From: Chloroflexota bacterium
Lineage (GTDB): Bacteria; Chloroflexota; Anaerolineae; B4-G1; SLSP01
DNA length: 64,000 nucleotides
Assembly (NCBI GenBank): GCA_019873645.1
Contig: JAIOAX010000001.1
Span: 1 to 64,000, forward strand
Direction of reading: 5' to 3'
A program made the position numbers and the translations under genes. The notes below the pieces were generated by a model, which saw only the letters and a list, made by a program, of their open reading frames with translations, did no database searches and had not been told where the DNA came from. Shown piece after piece: positions 34,008 through 41,284 of this stretch (its first letter is position 1; every line of letters begins with the position of its first letter).

Positions 34008-34598
34008 ATGCTGAATATCATTCTTGCAGGTTTGTGGGGTTATCTTGTTGGCGCGATTCCGACAGGCGTCATTGTCGCGCGGGCGATGCGGGGCGTGGAT
34101 GTGCGCACGACGGGCAGCGGTCATACCGGCGGATTGAATGTCACGCGCGTGGCAGGACTGGGGGGCGGGGTGCTGACGGCTTTGGGCGATATCTTGCTGG
34201 GCGCGCTGGCTGTTGCTGTCGCCAGAATGGTATGGTCTCACCCTTTGGCCGGAACGGTGGCTGGTGTAGCGGCGATTGTGGGACATGATTGGTCTGTGTA
34301 TATTCGGTTTGCTGGCGGGATTGGTCTGGCGAAATTGACCGGTTGTCTGCTGGCGATATCCGCACCTGAGTGGTGGCTGATGGCTTTGGTCGCCGTCTTA
34401 ATCGCGCTTGCCCTGTGGTTCGGGCTGATACGTTTCGTCCGGGTGCATCGCGCGCGCGCAACGATTCTGGTGATGGCACTGGCTGGCCCTTTGTTGTGGG
34501 TATTGGGGTTCCCCCTTCCTGTTATTCTTTTGGGAGTTTTTGGCGGGATCGTTGTCATCATTAAGACGGCTCCTGATTGGAATCGGGTGTACGCATAA
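34008..34598 (+). CDS. Divergent PlsY-like glycerol-3-phosphate acyltransferase
   Basis: 196 residues with about five membrane helices. PlsY transfers acyl groups from acyl-phosphate to glycerol-3-phosphate. The three cytoplasmic motifs are recognisable but altered: GSGHTGGLNVTRVAG (normally GSGNIGATN), GDILLGALA (normally D-x-x-K-G) and GHDWSVYIRFAGGIGLA (normally GH-x-x-P and GGKGVAT). The Lys and Pro positions normally kept are lost, so it may be a paralog with changed activity. ATG 34008 has no strong ribosome binding site. Confidence 0.72.
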   Translation: MLNIILAGLWGYLVGAIPTGVIVARAMRGVDVRTTGSGHTGGLNVTRVAGLGGGVLTALGDILLGALAVAVARMVWSHPLAGTVAGVAAIVGHDWSVYIRFAGGIGLAKLTGCLLAISAPEWWLMALVAVLIALALWFGLIRFVRVHRARATILVMALAGPLLWVLGFPLPVILLGVFGGIVVIIKTAPDWNRVYA

Positions 34599-34622
34599 GG
34601 TGAGATTGCCACGATATTTCAT

Positions 34623-34651
34623 TGCATCTGGCGGTCGTTTGGGGTATACTA
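34623..34651 (+). promoter_or_regulatory. Sigma-70-type promoter for the yefM-yoeB-like operon
   Basis: TTGCAT, 17 bases, TATACT, about 60 bases upstream of the antitoxin start. Confidence 0.65.
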
Positions 34652-34711
34652 TAAGCACGCACCTATATCGCTGGGAATTCGGGCCATAGATTCGATGATG
34701 CGAGGTGAAAG

Positions 34712-35194
34712 ATGACGACGCAACACGTTCGGCAGCCGGCGCCTGTGGAATCGGCTTTATTGGATGTGGTTAAAACCCTACATCCACGCCGGGTGGCGCA
34801 GGTTTTGGACTTCGCGCGTTGGTTGAAAACGCAGCCTGCGCCAGACGATGAATTGAGCGATGACGCGACTGAAACCGAAATAGAGCTGGAGGAAAAAGCC
34901 TGGGAACAGGTTTATTTGGCGAATCGTGATACGTTTCGGTCTATGGCGCGCGATGCGCTGAATGACTTGGATGCGGGGGGCGCACTGAAGCTGGAGCAGG
35001 TTTATGATGACCACGCGCCTGTTATGATTACCCACCGCAATAAGCGTGCGATGGTGATGATGCCTCTGGAAGATTATCAGGCACTAGAAGAAACGGCCTA
35101 TTTGTTGCGTAGCCCCAAGAATGCCATACGATTATTGGAATCTATCCTGGAACTGGAGAAAGGCGGCGGGACAGCGCGGGGGCTGATTGAATGA
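34712..35194 (+). CDS. Chimeric antitoxin with Phd/YefM C-terminal half
   Basis: 160 residues, almost double a normal YefM. The C-terminal half reads DDHAPVMITHRNKRAMVMMP, LEDYQALEETAYLLRSPKNA and IRLLESI, a very clear YefM/Phd sequence that wraps a YoeB toxin. The N-terminal half (ALLDVVKTLHPRRVAQVLDF, ARWLKTQPAPDDELSDD) resembles DUF2281-type antitoxins, and the canonical YefM start (ISYTEAR...L) is largely unrecognisable. ATG 34712 follows GAGGTGAAAG. It overlaps the toxin start by four bases. Confidence 0.82.
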   Translation: MTTQHVRQPAPVESALLDVVKTLHPRRVAQVLDFARWLKTQPAPDDELSDDATETEIELEEKAWEQVYLANRDTFRSMARDALNDLDAGGALKLEQVYDDHAPVMITHRNKRAMVMMPLEDYQALEETAYLLRSPKNAIRLLESILELEKGGGTARGLIE

Positions 35195-35445
35195 GGTTGG
35201 TTTTCTCCGAAAATGCCTGGGAGGATTACCTTTACTGGCAGAAAACGGACAAAAAGACGTTGGAGCGTATCAACGCGCTCATCAAGGAGATCCAACGTAC
35301 ACCTTTTACAGGCACAGGTAAGCCGGAACCGCTTAAATTTGGCCTTGCGGGTTATTGGTCACGGCGAATAGATAGAGAGCACCGGATTGTTTACAAAGTT
35401 GCGGATAATGATTTACTCATTGCTCAACTACGCCACCATTATTGA
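35191..35445 (+). CDS. yoeB: YoeB/Txe family mRNA interferase toxin
   Basis: 84 residues, exact family length. RLVFSENAWEDYLYWQKTDK, the FTGTGKPEPLKFGLAGYWSR core and the end DREHRIVYKVADN...LRHHY are typical of YoeB. The catalytic Glu of the FTGTGKPEPL region, Arg in SRRI and the C-terminal His-Tyr are present. It cuts mRNA at the ribosome when free of antitoxin. ATGA overlap with the antitoxin gene gives coupled translation. It appears intact. Confidence 0.92.
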   Translation: MRLVFSENAWEDYLYWQKTDKKTLERINALIKEIQRTPFTGTGKPEPLKFGLAGYWSRRIDREHRIVYKVADNDLLIAQLRHHY

Positions 35446-35521
35446 TACCAGGTAGCAGAACCCACATCGCTTGCTGTTGCTCACAATCCACCGTGTATCA
35501 CGATTTAGGAGAGAATACGAA

Positions 35522-35551
35522 AACCGCCGAGGCTGTGACTCCTCGGCGGTT
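35522..35551. terminator. Bidirectional terminator between yoeB and hcp
   Basis: Stem AACCGCCGAGG / CCTCGGCGGTT with an 8-base loop. It is followed by TGTATTTT on the plus strand and preceded by a broken A-run that gives T on the minus strand. Confidence 0.85.
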
Positions 35552-35567
35552 GTATTTTGTGTAAACT

Positions 35568-37211
35568 CTACGCCAAACACTCCGCCATATCCGCCTCCAC
35601 CGTCGTGATCGGCGCGATGGCAAAGTTCTCCACCAGCACCTTCAGCACGCCAGGCGAGACGAACGCGGGCAGCGTGGGGCCGAGTTTGATGTTCTTGATC
35701 CCCAGGGAAAGCAGCGTGAGCAGCACGACGACGGCCTTCTGCTCGTACCACGAGAGGATGAAGCTCAGCGGCAGGTCGTTGACGCCCACACCGAAGGCAT
35801 TGGCGAGCGCCACGGCAATCTGGATGGCGGAGTAAGCGTCGTTGCACTGGCCCACATCGAGCAGACGCGGGATACCGCCGATGGTGCCGTAGTCGCGCTT
35901 GTTGAAGCGGTACTTGCCGCAGGCTAACGTCAGCATCACGGTGTCGGTGGGCGTCTGCTCGGCGAACTCGGTGTAGTAGTTGCGGCCCGGCTTGGCGCCG
36001 TCGCAACCGCCGATGAGGAAGAAGTGCTTGATCTGCCCGGCTTTCACCGCCTCGATGACCTTATCGGCCACCTCGAGCACGGCGTTGCGCCCAAACCCCA
36101 CGGTGATGACAACGTCGTCTTTGTCCTCCGGGAAGCCGCCGAGTGCCAGCGCTCGCTCAATGACGGGGGTGAAATCCTTGTGCCCGTTGGCATCCGCCGG
36201 GATGTGTTGTACGCCAGGCCACGCGACCAGGCCGGTAGTGAAGATGTTCGCCATATAGCTGTCGCGCGGCTTCTGGATGCAGTTGGTCGTCATCAGGATC
36301 GCGCCGGGAAAGGCCGCAAACTCCTTCTGCTGGTTCTGCCACGCGCTGCCGTAATTGCCGTACAGGTGGGCGTACTTTTTGAGGCCGGGGTAGCCGTGCG
36401 CGGGCAGCATCTCGCCGTGGGTGTAGACCGTGATGCCTTTGCCCTCGGTTTGTTGCAGCAGCATCTCCAGGTCGGGCAGGTCGTGGCCGGAGACAAGGAT
36501 CGCCGGGCCTTTGCGGACGCCCGTGGGGACGGCGGTGGGGACAGGATGCCCGAAGCGCTCAACGTGTCCGCTGTCGAGCAACTCCATGCAGCGCAGGTTC
36601 ACCTCACCAGTCTTGAGCGTCAGGGCGATGAGATCGTCCGCGGTCAGCGTGTCGTCGCGGATGGCGCTCAACGCTTCGCTGAAGAAGGCGTTGACGGCGG
36701 GGTCTTCTTTGCCCATAATGCGAGCGTGATCCGCGTAGGCTGCCATCCCCTTCAGCCCAAAGAGGATAAGCGAGCGCAGGCTGGTGATGTCGTCGTTGCG
36801 TTGTTCGAGCCGGAGCACGAACTTCGCGGCCTGCTTCAGCATCCCCTCGACCGTGTCCGCCGGGACGAGCGCCGCGCCTGTGGACAGCGATGTTGCATCT
36901 GCGCCGGTCGCTGTGACATAAGCCGCGCGAACCTTCTCCTTCACAACCTGTGAATCCAGAATAATGTCGCGCATCCGCTCCGCGTCGAAATTGACATTGG
37001 TGACGGTGGTGAATAGCCCCTCGATAATCGCGGCATCAGCTTCAGGGGTTGCGACGCCCAAACCGTGTAGCCTGTGCGCGTAAAACGCGACGCCTGTGAG
37101 GTTTTCGATGAGCAGATCTTGCAATGCGGCGACCACCGGGTCTTTACCGCACACGCCGGCAACGGTGCAGGCTTCGCCTTTGACGGCTTGTTCACATTGG
37201 TAACAAAACAT
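35568..37211 (-). CDS. hcp: Hybrid-cluster protein (hydroxylamine reductase)
   Basis: 547 residues from ATG 37211. The N-terminal cysteines C3, C6, C15 and C21 (CX2CX8CX5C) match the class I type of anaerobes, which holds a 4Fe-4S cluster. The hybrid 4Fe-2O-2S cluster ligands lie in the C-terminal half, including FFLIGGCDGAKPGRNYY, LTLACGKYRFN and LDVGQCNDAYSAIQ. It reduces nitric oxide or hydroxylamine and protects against nitrosative stress. An upstream in-frame extension to 37295 would translate the H palindrome and is not used. No hcr reductase gene adjoins it. Confidence 0.94.
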   Translation of the reverse strand: MFCYQCEQAVKGEACTVAGVCGKDPVVAALQDLLIENLTGVAFYAHRLHGLGVATPEADAAIIEGLFTTVTNVNFDAERMRDIILDSQVVKEKVRAAYVTATGADATSLSTGAALVPADTVEGMLKQAAKFVLRLEQRNDDITSLRSLILFGLKGMAAYADHARIMGKEDPAVNAFFSEALSAIRDDTLTADDLIALTLKTGEVNLRCMELLDSGHVERFGHPVPTAVPTGVRKGPAILVSGHDLPDLEMLLQQTEGKGITVYTHGEMLPAHGYPGLKKYAHLYGNYGSAWQNQQKEFAAFPGAILMTTNCIQKPRDSYMANIFTTGLVAWPGVQHIPADANGHKDFTPVIERALALGGFPEDKDDVVITVGFGRNAVLEVADKVIEAVKAGQIKHFFLIGGCDGAKPGRNYYTEFAEQTPTDTVMLTLACGKYRFNKRDYGTIGGIPRLLDVGQCNDAYSAIQIAVALANAFGVGVNDLPLSFILSWYEQKAVVVLLTLLSLGIKNIKLGPTLPAFVSPGVLKVLVENFAIAPITTVEADMAECLA

Positions 37212-37239
37212 TGCATGCCTCCATAAGTGGTTTTCACCA

Positions 37240-37270
37240 AACCTGACAGGTTTTTGAAACCCGTCAGGTT
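37240..37270. repeat. Palindrome, family H (ACCTGACAGGT type)
   Basis: AACCTGACAGGTTTTTGAAA followed by CCCGTCAGGTT, an inverted repeat related to 3142-3172. It lies about 30 bases upstream of hcp. Confidence 0.7.
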
Positions 37271-37326
37271 TAATATGCTTATGATAGCACGCCAAAGCGT
37301 CGTTGACTACGACAAAAGTCTGATTG

Positions 37327-38394
37327 CTAGGGTGTATAAATTTCCCACGTGTTCAGCGGATTGAGCTGGTAAATCCGCCGGTTGATGTCCTTCACCCAGG
37401 TGGTGAGGTCACGCGTCCCTGCTCCCTGATAGCTTTGCCGCCAGGTATTGAAGCCGCTTTCGGGAGCTGTGGCCCAGCCCAGATTTTCGCGCACGTCGGG
37501 ATAGGTGCGCCAGACAAGGCCAAAACCACGAATCGGCTGATGCAACCCTACCGGCGGTTCAAGACTTGGATCGAATTCAGGATCGCCTTCCTTGAAGTTA
37601 TCGGGATACATCCGGTAGGTTTGCCCCCCGTAGTCGTTGAAGAAGACATAGATCGTCTGGCTCGGTTGCAACCACAACATAAAGCCGTGCTCAAAGGGCT
37701 GTTGGGCGGCCCAACCGGTTTCTGCCGGATTCGGGCATTTTCCCTGCATCGCGGAGGCCAGTTCGGGCACCCAGGGATTGAGGCACACGAAGGTGAGGGT
37801 CAACGTCATCTGGGTCGTACCGGCGCTGTTGCGCACGTAGAGGATCACCGGACCGCTATGGGGTGCGATGGCAACTGTCCCGCCGTCGGGGTTCAGGTTG
37901 CTGATCCCGTCCACCACCCCGTACTTGCCCATCCATGTAATGATCGCCTCGGTCCCGCCGGTGGCTTTCCATGTGACGTGGATGGTTTCACCCTCGACAA
38001 TGCTGGTGTGATCCGCGGTAAATGACTCAATCACCGGCGCACCGGCGGGCGGTTGGGATGGCGGGGGGATCGGGGGTTTAGGGGGCGGGGGGGCTGTGGC
38101 GGTGGATTCCGGTATCGGCGTGGGGGTGGATGTCGGCTCAGGGGTGTTGGTGGGCGCGAAAGTTGGGGTGCCGGACTCAACCGTCGGGGTGACGCAGGTG
38201 GTGCCGCAGCCGCCCGGGCAGTCGCCCGGACAGTAATAAACCTCGTCTGCGCGACAAGCCGGAGGTGTGCACATCACGTAAGGGGTCGCTGTGGGTGTAG
38301 AAGGCGTGGAAATCCGACGTATGGCCCGCGGGAGGTTACATGCCAGCAGTGCAAGCAGGATCAGACCTGTGACAAACCATTTTAAGATACGCAT
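37327..38394 (-). CDS. Secreted lipoprotein with Thr/Pro linker and Ig-like domain
   Basis: 355 residues from ATG 38394, which has GGAGGTTCCA just before it. The signal peptide ends in the lipobox LLALLAC, giving a lipid-anchored Cys. A Cys-rich stretch (CTPPACRADEVYYCPGDCPG) and a long Thr/Pro linker follow, then an Ig-like domain (VIESFTADHTSIVEGETIHV), and a C-terminal module that contains FEHGFMLWLQPSQTIYVFF and NLGWATAPESGF. The last module looks like a repeated cell-surface motif in this group of bacteria, but its function is unknown. Probably outside the cell. Confidence 0.75.
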   Translation of the reverse strand: MRILKWFVTGLILLALLACNLPRAIRRISTPSTPTATPYVMCTPPACRADEVYYCPGDCPGGCGTTCVTPTVESGTPTFAPTNTPEPTSTPTPIPESTATAPPPPKPPIPPPSQPPAGAPVIESFTADHTSIVEGETIHVTWKATGGTEAIITWMGKYGVVDGISNLNPDGGTVAIAPHSGPVILYVRNSAGTTQMTLTLTFVCLNPWVPELASAMQGKCPNPAETGWAAQQPFEHGFMLWLQPSQTIYVFFNDYGGQTYRMYPDNFKEGDPEFDPSLEPPVGLHQPIRGFGLVWRTYPDVRENLGWATAPESGFNTWRQSYQGAGTRDLTTWVKDINRRIYQLNPLNTWEIYTP

Positions 38395-38401
38395 TGGAAC
38401 C

Positions 38402-38513
38402 TCCACCGTTAGAACGTTGGCAAGTTTGAACGTTGGAACGTTAGAACGTTGGCAGGTTGATAATCCGTTTCATCCGTTTAATCCGCTGACAAAGCTTAAT
38501 CCGTTGACAAAGT
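38402..38513 (-). repeat. Word repeats, families C and B, upstream of the lipoprotein gene
   Basis: On the minus strand family B (TTAAACGGATGAAACGGATT) comes first, then CCAACGTTCTAACGTTCC, AACGTTCAAACTTGCC and AACGTTCTAACGG, ending against GTGGAGG, the ribosome binding site of the lipoprotein. Family B here also overlaps the 3' end of the HAD gene (stop at 38496). Confidence 0.75.
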
Positions 38514-39212
38514 GGTACGCAACAGGGCAAGGACATCGGCAAGTGTGCCCTGGTAGGCAGGCGGCGGATCAATTTCCTCCAGTTTCGTCGCGGCGCTGTG
38601 GACCAAGAACGTAGCGCAACCCAGGCGCGCAGCCACCATATCCATCGCCTCATCACCGACCATCAACGCCTCTTCGGGCGCGCAGCCGAGTTCGTCGAGG
38701 ATCTCCTGGTAATACCCCAGGCTTGGTTTGGCAAAGTGGCTATTCTCGTAGGTTGTCACCTTGCGATACGAAAAACCATCCACTCCGGCCCAGGCCAGGC
38801 GGTGTTGTGTAGCAATGGCCGGGAAATGTGGATTGGTGGCGATGACCACGTCGTAGCCCTTGTCGAAGGCCGTCTGCACGACAAGGCGGGCATGTGGCTT
38901 GGACGCGGTGTACTGACGCAACGTTGGAAAGATGCGGGTGTAGAAATCCATAAAATGCGGCTCCAGTTCCTCGCGCGGATAACCCACCAGCGGATAAAAA
39001 ACTTCGGCAAATGCCTCCTCGTTCGTGCGGCTACCGTCGTTATGCGTCACCGCATCGGCGCCGCGCATAATGCTGGCGACGAGCTTGTCCGGCGGGACCC
39101 AGGCTGCCAGGTGCTTTGTCAGCAGCGCGAAGTAGTGCGGGATGAACTCATTCCGCATGTCATGTTCCAGCAACGTACCGTCGAGGTCGAAAAGAATGGC
39201 TTTGAAAGTCAT
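38496..39212 (-). CDS. HAD family hydrolase (phosphatase)
   Basis: 238 residues. HAD motif I FDLDGTLLEHD with both aspartates, motif II in VVIATNPHF (T), motif III Lys in HFAKPSLGYYQEIL, and motif IV VGDEAMDMVAA are all present. The cap is of the helical C1 type (residues about 20-100). The substrate is unknown, most likely a small phosphorylated metabolite. ATG 39212 follows AGGATTTACAGT. The last codons run into the family B repeat at its 3' end. Confidence 0.88.
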   Translation of the reverse strand: MTFKAILFDLDGTLLEHDMRNEFIPHYFALLTKHLAAWVPPDKLVASIMRGADAVTHNDGSRTNEEAFAEVFYPLVGYPREELEPHFMDFYTRIFPTLRQYTASKPHARLVVQTAFDKGYDVVIATNPHFPAIATQHRLAWAGVDGFSYRKVTTYENSHFAKPSLGYYQEILDELGCAPEEALMVGDEAMDMVAARLGCATFLVHSAATKLEEIDPPPAYQGTLADVLALLRTTLSTD

Positions 39213-39373
39213 ACTGTAAATCCTGTCCCAAGAAACGCACCGCGTAACGACTGAGAATTACCCTGTTTCCGTTTACGCCGAGTATAAAGACAAGGATAAA
39301 ATATGCAAGTGACTTGAACCTGTTACGGATTCGGTGTATAACAGCTCTATCCATAATAAAATCAGGAGGCATT

Positions 39374-40210
39374 ATGCGACTTGGAGCACCGGTTTTTGTA
39401 GATGTGATGACCCCCGATCATTGGATTGCCGCGTTGAAGCATGAGCGGTACGGCGCGGCGTATTGTCCACTATCGGCGGAAGCCGACGCAGCGACCATCC
39501 GCGCCTATGTCAAAGCGGCAGAAAAGGCCGACATTGTGATCGCCGAGGTCGGCGCATGGAGCAATCCGCTGAGCGCGGATGAAGCGACCCGCACGGCGGC
39601 GGTGGCGCACTGTCAGGCGCAATTGGCATTGGCCGACGCCATCGGCGCGCGTTGTTGCGTGAACATCGCCGGTTCAAGGGGCGAGCCGTGGGATGGACCG
39701 GACCCGGCCAACTTCACCGAAGAGACTTTTGACATGATCGTGGAAACGGTACGCACGATCATTGATGCCGTGCAGCCCCAACGCACCTATTACACGCTGG
39801 AACCGATGCCGTGGATGTACCCCGACAGTGCCGACAGCTACCTGCGGCTTATCGCAGCGATTGACCGTCCGCATTTCGCCGTCCATATAGACATGGTCAA
39901 CGTCATTAACAGCCCACAACGCTATTTCGACAACGCCGCGCTTATCCGTGAATGGTTCACCAAACTCGGCCCGTACATCCGCAGTTGCCATGCGAAGGAC
40001 ACCCGCCTTGCGACAAAGCTCACCACCCACCTCGACGAAGTCCGTCCCGGTCTGGGTTACCTGGACTACCGCACCTTGTTGCGCGAACTGGACAAACTGG
40101 ATCCCGATACGCCGTTGATGATCGAACACCTGCACGCCGAAGAAGATTATCGCCTGTCTGCCGGGTATATCCGTAGTGTGGCAGACGAAATCGGCTTGAC
40201 GTTCCGATAA
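39374..40210 (+). CDS. Sugar phosphate isomerase/epimerase (TIM barrel)
   Basis: 278 residues from ATG 39374, with CAGGAGG upstream. It is an AP-endonuclease-family-2-like TIM barrel: metal ligands appear as YTLEPMPWMYP (Glu), HFAVHIDMVNV (Asp), IRSCHAKDTRL (His, Asp) and MIEHLHAEEDY (Glu/His). Such enzymes interconvert keto and aldo sugars or inositol derivatives. It lies near a second barrel of the same family (40499) and a GH2 protein, hinting at a small sugar-use locus. The exact substrate is not determinable. Confidence 0.86.
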   Translation: MRLGAPVFVDVMTPDHWIAALKHERYGAAYCPLSAEADAATIRAYVKAAEKADIVIAEVGAWSNPLSADEATRTAAVAHCQAQLALADAIGARCCVNIAGSRGEPWDGPDPANFTEETFDMIVETVRTIIDAVQPQRTYYTLEPMPWMYPDSADSYLRLIAAIDRPHFAVHIDMVNVINSPQRYFDNAALIREWFTKLGPYIRSCHAKDTRLATKLTTHLDEVRPGLGYLDYRTLLRELDKLDPDTPLMIEHLHAEEDYRLSAGYIRSVADEIGLTFR

Positions 40211-40250
40211 GCGTCTACGCACGCCGCCTAATTGGCAAACGGCGTATGGT

Positions 40251-40436
40251 ATGAGTCTACTGAAAAAAACTAAAAATCTCACCGCAGAGTCGCGGAGGGC
40301 GCAAAGATTTTTATGTCGGATTCAATAAAATTAAGTCTTTCGCGTTTCATTACTAATTTTATTGATATAAACTTGAATTTTTCTCGGCGTTCTTTGCGTC
40401 TCTGCGGTGAATTAGACTTTTTTTCAGGAGAGTCAT
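40251..40436. repeat. Palindromic MITE-like repeat, copy 2 (complete)
   Basis: Inverted ends ATGAGTCTACTGAAAAAAA and, on the other side as reverse complement, ATGACTCTCCTGAAAAAAA; inside lie ACCGCAGAG and CTCTGCGGT. The 186-base element has no coding capacity and fills most of the gap between the two isomerase genes. It is the intact counterpart of 1-176. Confidence 0.85.
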
Positions 40437-40443
40437 GGTATTG

Positions 40444-40484
40444 CTCAGCGTAACTCGTAATTCGTAACTCGTAATTCGTAATCA
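40444..40484 (+). repeat. Word repeat, family E, upstream of the second isomerase
   Basis: GTAACTCGTAATTCGTAACT and CGTAATTCGTAATC, leading into GGGAGG. Confidence 0.75.
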
Positions 40485-40498
40485 GGGAGGCTTGACCT

Positions 40499-41284
40499 AT
40501 GAAACTCGGTGTTTGTGCAGACCCGGCGATGTCGCCCGTCCTGGCCGAGGCGGGCTTTGAATTTCTGGAGTTGCACGTCCAGAATCACTTGAAAACTACG
40601 GTGGAAGATGAGGCCGCTTTTACAGCGGAACTGGCGCGGATTCGAACCGCGGCGCTGCCCTGCGTGGCGGCGAATTCCTTCCTGCCCGCGAGCCTCAAAG
40701 TGACCGGCCCCGACATCAACCGCAACGCCCTGGCCGCCTATGTCGAAGTGGCGTTTGAGCGTGCGGCGCAGGTGGGCATAGAGACGATTGTCTTCGGCTC
40801 CGGTGCCGCGCGGCGCGTCCCCGACGATTTTGAACGCGAGATCGCCTGGCAGCAGCTCCTTGAGTTCGGCCAACTGCTCGGCGCGCTGGCGCAGCCATAC
40901 AACCTGGTTGTGGTCGTGGAGCCGCTGAATCAGCGCGAGTGCAATATCTTGACCGGCGTGGCGGAATGTGGACGTTACGTGGAGGCTGTGGATCACCCCC
41001 ACGTGCGTCTGTTGGTGGACGCCTATCACTGGCTTATAGATGACAACGACGCCGACGCGATTGTTGCCTGCGGGCCGCTGTTGCACCATGTCCACATCGC
41101 TACAGCGACCACGCGCCGTGCGCCTGGCATAGAAGATTGCGACTTCACAGCCTTTTTCCGCGCGCTCAAAGCAAGTGGTTATGACGGGCGCGTTTCCATC
41201 GAGGCAGGTTGGAAAGATATGGCAACCGAAGCGCCGGTAGCGTCGGCGACGCTCCGGCGGCTGTTAGATGAGGCGGGATGGTAG
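40499..41284 (+). CDS. Sugar phosphate isomerase/epimerase (hydroxypyruvate isomerase-like)
   Basis: 261 residues, second TIM-barrel isomerase of the AP-endonuclease-2 fold in this locus. Metal ligands appear in VVVVEPLNQRECN (Glu), VRLLVDAYHWLID (Asp, His), LHHVHIATA (His) and VSIEAGWKDM (Glu). Hydroxypyruvate isomerase or tagatose/psicose 3-epimerase-type activity is possible. ATG 40499 follows GGGAGG. The GH2 gene starts directly after its stop codon, so the two are translated from the same mRNA. Confidence 0.86.
   Translation: MKLGVCADPAMSPVLAEAGFEFLELHVQNHLKTTVEDEAAFTAELARIRTAALPCVAANSFLPASLKVTGPDINRNALAAYVEVAFERAAQVGIETIVFGSGAARRVPDDFEREIAWQQLLEFGQLLGALAQPYNLVVVVEPLNQRECNILTGVAECGRYVEAVDHPHVRLLVDAYHWLIDDNDADAIVACGPLLHHVHIATATTRRAPGIEDCDFTAFFRALKASGYDGRVSIEAGWKDMATEAPVASATLRRLLDEAGW

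Noticed and set aside
35428..36006. 192-codon minus-strand frame within hcp
   Set aside because: It is a shadow frame of hcp, rich in Arg and without motifs.
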